Source: Chromatiales bacterium
GTDB taxonomy: Bacteria > Pseudomonadota > Gammaproteobacteria > UBA6429 > Thiohalophilaceae
Length of the DNA: 7,669 bases
NCBI GenBank assembly: GCA_024641465.1
Contig: JAHEDB010000092.1
Location: 1-7,669 of the forward strand
Reading direction: 5' to 3'
In this document: positions 1 through 5,944 of the stretch, one piece after another
Numbering within the stretch: position 1 is the stretch's first letter
Layout: every line of letters starts with the position of its first letter
The notes under the pieces: generated by a model
Databases searched by the model: none
What the model was told of the DNA's origin: nothing
What the model saw: the letters and a program-made list of their open reading frames with translations, nothing else
Made by a program: the position numbers and the translations under genes

Positions 1-1686
1 TCACCACAATCAATAGATAAAGTTCCAGACAACAATACCCAACCGACTTCAAGTATCACCTTATCTGCTAGTGATGACACCATCGACAACCGTCAGCCTG
101 CACCGGATACCGCGAAGATATTCCGAGAAAAAATCCATCAGGAAACACAACAGTTACGCCTGCAAGCTCAAAAAGATGCGGCGCAAATGTTGGCTGAGGC
201 GGAGGCAATTCGGCAATCCGCTATTTCAGATGCCGTCCGCCTGCGTGACAAAATAGAAAAAGAAGAAACGTTTAAATTACGCTCAGAACTCGAAGACACG
301 CGTAGCAGGGCTGAGGCCGCCATCAAAAAGAGCGAAGAATTGGCCGCACAAATTCGCCAACAGGCCGAACAGGAAAGTTCACAAATACGCCAGCAGGCCA
401 TGACCGAAGCGGAACAACTGAGAAAGGAACTTGCTCAATTGCGTGAACAAGAAACGCAGATGAAGCAGAAACTGGAAGATGAATTAGTCAGTCTCCGGCA
501 ACAGGCCACCGACCAAGCCCGGCTGAAAGCAGAACAGGAAGCCGAAGATGCACGCATTGTGGCATTACACGCTGCAGAACAGGCTCGCACCACGGCGCTG
601 AGAGAAGCAGAAAATGCGCGTATTACCGCCGAACGACAAGCAGAGCAGACAAGACTCGCCGCAGAACAAGCCCGCAGTACGGCACAGCAAGAAGCAGAAA
701 AGACCCGTGCCGAGGCCAAACTCCAGGCCAGGCAATCCCGGCTCGCTGCCGAACAAGCACGAAACACGGCTTTGCGTGAAGCAGAGGAAACACGTATTGC
801 TGCTGAACGTGCGGCGACACTTGCCCGCGCAGAGGCTGATCGCCTGACGCAGGAGGCTCACGCGATTGAAAAAGCTGCTGAACAGGCCCGTAAAACAGCC
901 GAACAAGAGGCAGAGGCGATACGCCGTGCCGCCATTGCTGAGGCAGAGGCGATCAAAAATAATGCGATTCGTGCCAGTAAGCAAAAAATGCAAACAGCCT
1001 CGGCATCGTCAAAGTCATTTATCTCGCATGAGAACGTCTTTAACCTTGATGAGGATATGAGCCCGACGATACAACCCGTCTTACCCTATGCCGATGAAGC
1101 CTCAATGGCACTGAAAATGGCCAAGGAGATAAAGGCCAGACTGCTTGAGGTTGAAGAGCAGCGGATAGCGAACGAACAAAACGCCTCAAATCTAAAGCAT
1201 AAAAAGGCCGATGTCAGGTATATTGATGGAAAAATCATTCTTGAAAGTGAGGAAGACATTTTCATTTTCAAAGAACCTAAAAAGAAATACCTGGATAACA
1301 CAGTGAGCGTTACCGCCGAAGCCGTCACAACCCCTGTTTATGATGGTAACAATACCAATACCCCAGCGCCATTTAATCCGGAGAAGGATCTACCATCAAG
1401 CACCATCAAGCCAAACCAGGATAATATTTTTGAGCTGACTGTCGAACAACGATACGAGATACCAGAAGAAGTTGCGAAGAACAAAAAAAGCCTCATGGCC
1501 ATAGCGGCCAGTATATTACTGATCATAACGCTCAGTCTGGCTGCCTATACGACTAAAATCCAGATCAACTTTACTGAGGTTGATGCACTGGTTAATCAGG
1601 AATCCGTTGAGGCAAGAGAACAAAAGGTAAAAGAACAGGCAAGGCAGGATTTTCGTAACAAACTAAGCTCGATAAACCATCAATAG
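1..1686 (+). CDS. Long coiled-coil membrane protein, 5' partial
   Basis: The frame is open from base 1 to TAG at 1684-1686 (at least 561 residues), so the ATG at 187 is very probably internal and the true start lies upstream. About 35 polar, Ser/Thr/Asp/Asn-rich residues come first. Bases about 110-1000 encode a nearly unbroken Ala/Glu/Gln/Arg-rich helix with almost no Pro or Gly, typical of a coiled coil. A second short charged helix lies at about 1090-1200, then a Pro/Asn/Thr-rich linker. A single hydrophobic helix (1492-1548) is preceded by Lys-rich residues, which predicts a cytoplasmic N-terminal part and a charged tail of about 44 residues outside the membrane. I do not recognise the family. 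TolA-like or cytoskeletal coiled-coil proteins look similar in composition, but TolA has its membrane helix at the N-terminus. It converges on the DUF2914 gene with one base between stops. The coding call is firm; the function is unknown. Confidence 0.85.
   Translation, partial: SPQSIDKVPDNNTQPTSSITLSASDDTIDNRQPAPDTAKIFREKIHQETQQLRLQAQKDAAQMLAEAEAIRQSAISDAVRLRDKIEKEETFKLRSELEDTRSRAEAAIKKSEELAAQIRQQAEQESSQIRQQAMTEAEQLRKELAQLREQETQMKQKLEDELVSLRQQATDQARLKAEQEAEDARIVALHAAEQARTTALREAENARITAERQAEQTRLAAEQARSTAQQEAEKTRAEAKLQARQSRLAAEQARNTALREAEETRIAAERAATLARAEADRLTQEAHAIEKAAEQARKTAEQEAEAIRRAAIAEAEAIKNNAIRASKQKMQTASASSKSFISHENVFNLDEDMSPTIQPVLPYADEASMALKMAKEIKARLLEVEEQRIANEQNASNLKHKKADVRYIDGKIILESEEDIFIFKEPKKKYLDNTVSVTAEAVTTPVYDGNNTNTPAPFNPEKDLPSSTIKPNQDNIFELTVEQRYEIPEEVAKNKKSLMAIAASILLIITLSLAAYTTKIQINFTEVDALVNQESVEAREQKVKEQARQDFRNKLSSINHQ
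571..831 (+). repeat. Three tandem 87-bp (29-residue) coiled-coil repeats
   Basis: Three in-frame copies begin at 571, 658 and 745, each opening with codons for Ala-Ala-Glu-Gln-Ala-Arg and continuing with a similar Ala/Glu/Arg pattern. Arginines within each copy are spaced 11, 11 and then 7 residues apart, giving a 29-residue unit. A related opening recurs at 874, 129 bases (43 residues) after the third copy, so it is out of register with the 87-base period. The copies differ at many bases, so this is an old or selected protein-level repeat rather than a fresh DNA duplication. Confidence 0.8.
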
Positions 1687-1687
1687 A

Positions 1688-2164
1688 TCACGGCTTACGC
1701 GGTACAATTCCTTTCCCGGCAAAACTTCCTGCTTTAACATACTTAAACATCACTGCCTTGAAAGGCCAGCCTGTTTCATCGGTAACAATAACCATCCACT
1801 CACCCGTTCTATCCGGATAGAGCTTAAAACTCGACACCAGCTTTTCAGACTGTCGGGTCACCTGGAATTTTTTTTCGAGCACTACTTCGCCGCGACTTTC
1901 CCACCGGTGGATTACCGTTTTACCCTTCATACCTTCCACTTCGGAGAAGAAATATATATTCCTGATTTTATTTTCCACGATCAGTGCTTCATTAGCCGGC
2001 TCGGTCTGATTCATCGCAGTAGTGAACATCGCCCGGATTACGCTCCCCGAAAAACTGTCTGCCGCTGTCGCCGCCCTGCCATGAAATGATGTCCACAGAC
2101 ATAAAGTAAAACAGATAACAGCAGCCTTTATATAAATATCATTGGGGTGCAGTTTATTTAACAT
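1688..2164 (-). CDS. DUF2914 domain protein, exported
   Basis: 158 residues, ATG at 2164 and TGA at 1690-1688. Residues 1-35 look like a signal peptide: Lys at 4 and 13, a hydrophobic stretch at about 14-24, and Ala-rich residues at 31-35 before Asp36. There is no lipobox. The rest matches the DUF2914 pattern: Arg-Ala-x-Phe-Thr-Thr at 44-49, a Tyr-Phe-Phe-Ser-Glu block at 71-75, His-Arg-Trp at 86-88, Ser-Ser at 111-112 and Gly-Glu-Trp at 121-123, followed by a strand-rich end. DUF2914 has no established function; the export is inferred from the signal peptide. The ATG overlaps the TerB stop by 7 bases, and a GGAAG sequence 10 bases before it (inside the TerB gene) could bind ribosomes, so translational coupling is likely. 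It is the last gene of the leftward cluster. Confidence 0.88.
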   Translation of the reverse strand: MLNKLHPNDIYIKAAVICFTLCLWTSFHGRAATAADSFSGSVIRAMFTTAMNQTEPANEALIVENKIRNIYFFSEVEGMKGKTVIHRWESRGEVVLEKKFQVTRQSEKLVSSFKLYPDRTGEWMVIVTDETGWPFKAVMFKYVKAGSFAGKGIVPRKP

Positions 2165-2622
2165 ACCGTGGATTCTTCCGCCAGATGTTTTGACCGGATA
2201 AAATCTTTATGACTGACGTGGATCAGGTCTGCCATTCGTCTGATCAAATGCTCTTCATATCTATCGACCTGACCATCGGCGTACACAACCTTCCACAAAT
2301 TTGTCATAAGTTGAAATTTCTGCGGGTATGATAGTTCAGAATTTACCCGACTGGTATATTCATGCAGCGAAACGGCATCTTTCATTTTATCATTAGCACT
2401 TTTGAACAACGCTGTTGCCGCAAACTCATCCAGTACAAATTGTTGCTCAAGCAGCCTTATCACCAGGGATTGCTCGTGTTCGTGCAAGACGTGGTCCGCA
2501 TGCATTATCTCGACCAGCAGGATAGCCACCGAGAAACGTATGTCCTCGGTCGCTCCAGTTTTTTGGTGAGGGCCAGAAGATGGGATTATGCTGCTGAGAA
2601 ATGATTGTATTTGTTTGAACAT
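2158..2622 (-). CDS. TerB-like family protein
   Basis: 154 residues from ATG 2622. The sequence resembles the small TerB-like proteins (COG4103 type), related to tellurite-resistance TerB and all-helical. Two half-repeats show the acidic pattern of the fold: Ala-Asp at 42-43 followed by Glu48 and Glu50, and Ala-Asp-Gly at 114-116 followed by Asp119 and Glu122/Glu123. These acidic residues are thought to bind metal in TerB. No signal peptide is visible, so it is probably cytoplasmic. An alternative TTG start at 2691 would add 23 residues and overlap the end of the NERD gene by 8 bases. I prefer ATG 2622 because it places a typical family N-terminus (Met-Phe-Lys and a helix) first, but neither start has a good Shine-Dalgarno sequence. 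There are no other ter genes here, so tellurite resistance should not be assumed. Confidence 0.85.
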   Translation of the reverse strand: MFKQIQSFLSSIIPSSGPHQKTGATEDIRFSVAILLVEIMHADHVLHEHEQSLVIRLLEQQFVLDEFAATALFKSANDKMKDAVSLHEYTSRVNSELSYPQKFQLMTNLWKVVYADGQVDRYEEHLIRRMADLIHVSHKDFIRSKHLAEESTVC

Positions 2623-2683
2623 AGAATCATTGTATCTAACACGGCTTCGGGCAACAAGGCTGGTTTGTTTTCCTGCGCTGATT

Positions 2684-3286
2684 TCAGCCAAAATTGCTGG
2701 AGGTATTCAGGCCGCTATACTCTTGTCCAGCGTCGACACCCTCTTTCAACATTCCGCGTAATTTATCCCAGGCCTGCTTCAGCTCATCCGATATCTCACC
2801 TTCCTTGAAAACGCTGATGTTTTGCTTGATTTCATTCAGGGTGAGCACGATCTTGGGTTTGCCCTTAGGGAAAAAACTGTTCCGGTCAAACACCACATAG
2901 CCTTTGACCGGTACGCCTGGGACCAATGTCTTGATTGTCACCACGTCCACTTCGAGTTGACGTAGTGGGTTATCGAAACTATAGCTGCGCCGATCAACGA
3001 CCTGGGTCCAGTGGCTGATATTCTCGGAGGCGAAAATCATCCCCTGATACGGTTTCTGGCTGATGATCAGGACTCCACGCGGCGTCAACACCATCCAGTC
3101 AATAAAGGAAGAGCCCTCAACCGCATCCGGGATGAGAACATTCTTCATATAGTGTTTGCTGATTTTCTTAATAATGCGCGGAAAATAGCGATGTGTTTGA
3201 TTTGACTGCCTGGTTTTCCACAACAACACCAGAATGACCGATATTATAATGATGAATGCCATCCCAATCAGTTGATAATCAGTCAT
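2684..3286 (-). CDS. Membrane-anchored NERD-domain protein
   Basis: 200 residues from ATG 3286. Residues 6-23 form one hydrophobic helix followed by Lys24 and Arg26, predicting an inner-membrane anchor with the rest in the cytoplasm. Residues about 34-150 resemble the NERD (nuclease-related) domain: Phe-Ile-Asp-Trp at 61-64 would supply the usual Asp, and the strand ending in Ser76-Gln-Lys78 sits where the family normally has Glu-x-Lys, followed by Tyr80, Gly82 and Trp93. With serine in place of glutamate the PD-(D/E)xK site looks incomplete, so nuclease activity is doubtful. The C-terminus is polar and helical. A GTG at 3295 is in frame, but it lies at the end of the GAAGGG ribosome site that serves ATG 3286, so ATG is favoured. 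It is the first gene of the NERD, TerB, DUF2914 cluster. Confidence 0.83.
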   Translation of the reverse strand: MTDYQLIGMAFIIIISVILVLLWKTRQSNQTHRYFPRIIKKISKHYMKNVLIPDAVEGSSFIDWMVLTPRGVLIISQKPYQGMIFASENISHWTQVVDRRSYSFDNPLRQLEVDVVTIKTLVPGVPVKGYVVFDRNSFFPKGKPKIVLTLNEIKQNISVFKEGEISDELKQAWDKLRGMLKEGVDAGQEYSGLNTSSNFG

Positions 3287-3294
3287 TCGAACCA

Positions 3295-3300
3295 CCCTTC
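3295..3300 (-). promoter_or_regulatory. Ribosome binding site deciding the NERD start
   Basis: On the minus strand GAAGGG ends 8 bases before ATG 3286, ideal spacing. The alternative GTG start at 3295 shares its first base with this site and could not use it. Confidence 0.6.
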
Positions 3301-3385
3301 ATAACAATGCCCTTTGCCATACTTTTATAAAGCTTATTTTTTAGTACCGTTACCAGATTTTTTTCCCGAAATTGATTAAACTTTC

Positions 3386-3414
3386 GTTTCACCAGATACA
3401 GATTAGCATGTCAA
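3386..3414 (-). promoter_or_regulatory. Candidate promoter for the NERD-TerB-DUF2914 cluster
   Basis: On the minus strand a perfect TTGACA lies at 3414-3409. With a 17-base spacer the -10 position reads TGAAAC, only 3 of 6 matches to TATAAT, so the site would be weak or need an activator. An A-tract on the same strand lies further upstream at about 3451-3443. This is a pattern match only. Confidence 0.3.
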
Positions 3415-3424
3415 ATGACTGGCA

Positions 3425-3453
3425 TTGGGACAAATAATCAGATTTTTTTTTAT
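3425..3453 (+). promoter_or_regulatory. Weak candidate promoter for the 3584 gene
   Basis: TTGGGA at 3425-3430 and TTTTAT at 3448-3453 have a 17-base spacer; each matches the sigma-70 consensus at 4 of 6 positions. It points towards the small helical protein, about 120 bases upstream of its start. Such matches are common by chance in AT-rich DNA. Confidence 0.2.
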
Positions 3454-3583
3454 GAATTTCCACTTAAACAGCAACGACTGCCGTGTCAATCTTATCCGAT
3501 ATATCAATCGGCCAATTTTGCCGTGACTTTAGCCTTACACAAGCCCTTTGCCAAATATCCACAACAGCCATGACCCACAATAT

Positions 3584-3982
3584 ATGAATACGGATCACAT
3601 TTCCCGACTCAAACAGGCAGAGCAGATAATCCACGATTATGGCAGGTTGCTGGGTGAAATCACCACGGTTGCCTACGCCCACCCGGGTTCTTTGCTACCG
3701 CACAGTAAAGATCAGATCAAGGATGCCATCCAGATGTTACTCACCGAAATTGGCCAGGATAACAATGAGGTGAGAAATAGCCTGATCGAGGCCTATGTGT
3801 TGCTGGCCAAATTTATCTCGGAAGACGATGCCGCGGTGCTGGAAAAGGGGCGAAAGGCCCTGAGCAAGGTGGAGGCGGATAGCAGTTTTATTGAGGATGC
3901 GGGCCAGGCAACAAAGATTATTAACAGCATCAAGCTTGAAATGGAAAACCTCATGGAAGATCTGAAGATATTTCTTATTTGA
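3584..3982 (+). CDS. Small helical protein of unknown function
   Basis: 132 residues from ATG 3584 to TGA 3980-3982. An in-frame TTG at 3548 would add 12 residues; neither start has a clear Shine-Dalgarno sequence. The composition is charged and leucine/isoleucine/alanine-rich with few prolines, so it is predicted to be mostly alpha-helical. There is no signal peptide or membrane segment, suggesting a cytoplasmic protein. I recognise no family or catalytic motif. Its last 8 bases overlap the end of the converging FHA-cyclase gene. Codon use and the length of the frame support a real gene, although its independent promoter is only a guess. A partner or regulator role for the neighbouring cyclase would be speculation. 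Confidence 0.75.
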   Translation: MNTDHISRLKQAEQIIHDYGRLLGEITTVAYAHPGSLLPHSKDQIKDAIQMLLTEIGQDNNEVRNSLIEAYVLLAKFISEDDAAVLEKGRKALSKVEADSSFIEDAGQATKIINSIKLEMENLMEDLKIFLI

Positions 3983-4907
3983 TTTTCTTGAGGATTTTTT
4001 TTGCTTCGCCGAAGGTCAGGGCCAGTATACCGACCGTATCCCGCTTACCCTTCACCCGGATATGCTGCTCTTTTCCCATCCAGAAGTCCTCGGGCAGATA
4101 TTTAAATGAAAACTCGCTCAAAACAATATCCTTATTCAGCATCTTACTCGAGCTCTCCATTCTGAAGGCAATATTGACGGCGTCACCCAGTGCGGTGGTG
4201 TCCTGCCCCATCCCCCCAACCGAGGCCGTACCGGTATTGATGCCGACACCGATTGTCAGTTTGCTGGGCAATTGATCTTTATACTCCTTATCCAGATTTT
4301 CGGTTATCTCATTAATTTCACATGCGGCTGACATGGCCTGGACGATTGTCCTGAGCTGGTTATCTTCCGTCTCCCAGCGGGCAAATACACAGTCACCGAT
4401 AAACTTATCCACCAAACCATCCTGTCCCGCAACAATATTATTCACCTGGAGAAACCACGAATTCATTATTCTGGTGAGTGTGTTGATCGGCACCTGTTCC
4501 GACATCGAGGTAAAACCACGGATATCCGCCACCAGGATGGTGATCTGCCTGATAACCGGCGCATCATGCACAATGGTTTCCAGCATCGAGACGCTGTCAA
4601 TCAGATCCAGATCCTTGCTTAATTCCTCAAACAGGATATCCGCCGGGCCAACGCTTATCACGTCACCATGTTTGAGTAGTTTGGGGGCAACCACACGCTG
4701 CTTATTGACAAAGCTGCCATTGGAGCTGCCGCTATCGATAAGATAAAAATCGCCTTCACCGAGACACCGGATCATGGCATGGTTCCGGGAGACAACCAGT
4801 TCAGGGATAATGATATCACTGTGTTTGTCGCGACCAATGGTCACGACAGACTTGCAAGTCAACTTGCGCTGTTTGGAATTTATCTTGAATGAAACGGTTG
4901 CAGCCAT
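3975..4907 (-). CDS. FHA-domain class III adenylate/guanylate cyclase
   Basis: 310 residues from ATG 4907; an in-frame TTG at 4946 would add 13. Residues about 5-95 are an FHA domain, which binds phosphothreonine: Gly25-Arg26, Ser40-Arg41-Asn42-His43, and Ser61-Ser62-Asn63-Gly64 followed by Asn68. Residues about 118-300 are a class III cyclase catalytic domain. The metal-binding aspartates are Asp128 and Asp172, 44 residues apart as in well-studied cyclases. Lys168 and Thr238 occupy the base-selecting positions; a Lys/Thr pair is typical of bacterial adenylate cyclases, so cAMP is the likelier product. Asn245 and Arg249 are the transition-state pair. The enzyme therefore looks active and, lacking membrane segments, soluble. 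No Ser/Thr kinase is encoded in the window. It lies 135 bases downstream of the DUF2786 gene on the same strand, and its 3' end overlaps the small helical gene. Confidence 0.93.
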   Translation of the reverse strand: MAATVSFKINSKQRKLTCKSVVTIGRDKHSDIIIPELVVSRNHAMIRCLGEGDFYLIDSGSSNGSFVNKQRVVAPKLLKHGDVISVGPADILFEELSKDLDLIDSVSMLETIVHDAPVIRQITILVADIRGFTSMSEQVPINTLTRIMNSWFLQVNNIVAGQDGLVDKFIGDCVFARWETEDNQLRTIVQAMSAACEINEITENLDKEYKDQLPSKLTIGVGINTGTASVGGMGQDTTALGDAVNIAFRMESSSKMLNKDIVLSEFSFKYLPEDFWMGKEQHIRVKGKRDTVGILALTFGEAKKILKKIK

Positions 4908-5042
4908 CTTCCACCACACGTCAGCAAGATTATTCTTGCCAATCAAACATCCATACCAGTTATTAGCCGTTATGCCCCAATTTACGCGTCACATGAATTA
5001 CTAAAGCTTTACGGCAGGTCCACCACCGTTTACCTGTTATTG

Positions 5043-5726
5043 TTATTTTGCTATTGAATATTGTTTTTGTTCACTGACCGGCCGGTGTATATCCACTTCA
5101 TTCGCCGCACGCATGCCGGATAGTATGTCCTCATAATCGGGACTCTCCACCATCTTTGGGCTGGAATAAAACTCGCTCGTCTTGCCATAATTCTGCTGGA
5201 TATACTCATCAACCGCCCGTTTAGCCTGAGGGTTATCTGCAAAATCGGATACCAGTTGGGCGATTCGAAACAGCCACGCCTGGGCAAACACATCCCCCCG
5301 TCGGGTCTTTTCCTTTTTTGTCTCGACCGTCAGCGACCAGACGAAGTCCTTTCTGGCCCGGCGCAAACGCCGGTGCAGCACCTCGAAGGTATAACTGCTG
5401 ATCGCCGGTGAGTGTCCCACACCGATGAAACGAAAATGATGGTTCTGTCCCTCTTTGCGCGACAGAAAGGCCTGGCAACCAAATGACTGGGCAACAATGT
5501 TTGATAAGGCGAGCACCCAGAACGGCGGTTTGTAATCGATACCACTGTTGACCGAGGATTCCTTCACTCCGCTGGTCAGGACCTGCTGCTCGGAAATATC
5601 ATATTTCTTCATCATGCTGCGTGCCTGGCGAATAGCCGCCGCCGCTTCGTTTGGATTGCAGGACTCGGAAAGTCGCAGACACTTGCAGATTTTATCGATG
5701 ATCTTGTCTTTATCCATAAGCCTCAT
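5043..5726 (-). CDS. DUF2786 domain protein
   Basis: 227 residues from ATG 5726, or 224 from ATG 5717; no ribosome site clearly separates them. Residues about 4-45 match DUF2786: Lys-Ile repeats, Leu-Arg-Leu-Ser-Glu, Asn-Pro-Asn-Glu-Ala, then Ala-rich helix and Met-Met-Lys-Lys-Tyr. The remaining part resembles the DUF7168-like region that usually follows, including Phe-Ile-Gly-Val-Gly-His and an Arg-rich helix, then an Ala-Trp-Leu-Phe helix. Function is unknown. The family is common in phages, prophages and other accessory DNA, so it could be a trace of transfer, but no phage genes are visible nearby. The gene is read away from nadA and towards the cyclase, with 135 bases between them. Confidence 0.85.
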   Translation of the reverse strand: MRLMDKDKIIDKICKCLRLSESCNPNEAAAAIRQARSMMKKYDISEQQVLTSGVKESSVNSGIDYKPPFWVLALSNIVAQSFGCQAFLSRKEGQNHHFRFIGVGHSPAISSYTFEVLHRRLRRARKDFVWSLTVETKKEKTRRGDVFAQAWLFRIAQLVSDFADNPQAKRAVDEYIQQNYGKTSEFYSSPKMVESPDYEDILSGMRAANEVDIHRPVSEQKQYSIAK

Positions 5727-5858
5727 CCAGATGATTTAGAGTAATTATTAACTATCCGGCAAAATCCCAGCAATTATAGCATTTTCGCGCAATTAAACAT
5801 GTAAAATCATGGTGTTGCCGCTAGCATACACGATTGAATGTTGTAAAATAAACCCCAA

Positions 5859-5868
5859 TATCGCGATA
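5859..5868. promoter_or_regulatory. Palindrome upstream of nadA, possible operator
   Basis: TATCGCGATA is a perfect 10-base palindrome about 77 bases before the nadA start and just downstream of a TAAAAT possible -10 element at 5844-5849. The position would suit a repressor, but it may be chance. Confidence 0.25.
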
Positions 5869-5934
5869 CAGCCATTCACCTCAAGGCCAGGATTGATTAT
5901 CCTTCAAAACCACCCCCGTTAACCCAGCAGGCAT

Positions 5935-5938
5935 GGAG
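5935..5938 (+). promoter_or_regulatory. nadA ribosome binding site
   Basis: GGAG lies 6 bases before ATG 5945, supporting that start for nadA. Confidence 0.7.
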
Positions 5939-5944
5939 TCGTAA

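Larger units (their letters stand above)
3287..3583. other. AT-rich divergent intergenic region
   Basis: This 297-base gap separates the leftward NERD cluster from the rightward small-protein gene. I see no convincing gene in it. It contains two similar blocks, CAGA followed by a T run, at about 3354-3364 and 3439-3451. It also has a short hairpin-like repeat at 3496-3511 (CCGAT, six bases, ATCGG) that includes the palindrome GATATATC. It is the natural place for promoters in both directions. Confidence 0.6.
5727..5944. other. Divergent region between DUF2786 gene and nadA
   Basis: No gene is seen in these 218 bases. The octamer TGTAAAAT occurs at 5800-5807 and 5842-5849; each could be a -10 element for nadA, but neither has a good -35 partner at 16-18 bases. 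A perfect palindrome TATCGCGATA follows at 5859-5868. I cannot assign a known NAD-pathway regulator to it. Confidence 0.5.

Noticed and set aside
187..189. ATG as the start of the coiled-coil gene
   Set aside because: The same frame is open back to base 1 and encodes a compatible helical sequence, with no ribosome site before 187.
435..993. Long antisense frames, including Cys/Ser/Ala-rich ones, across the coiled-coil repeat
   Set aside because: They mirror the Ala/Glu/Arg codon periodicity of the real gene, which rarely produces stops on the opposite strand. Their Cys-rich composition is a typical shadow.
2158..2622. Tellurite-resistance operon
   Set aside because: Only a TerB-like protein is present; no TerA, TerC, TerD, TerZ or other ter genes are visible.
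4985..4995. TGTGA half-site on the minus strand upstream of the cyclase, as a CRP/cAMP receptor site
   Set aside because: The matching second half (TCACA at the right spacing) is absent, and single half-sites are common by chance.
5010..5040. Hairpin (CAGGT/ACCTG, minus strand) as terminator after the DUF2786 gene
   Set aside because: The stem is only 5 bp with a 12-base loop and no U-run follows.
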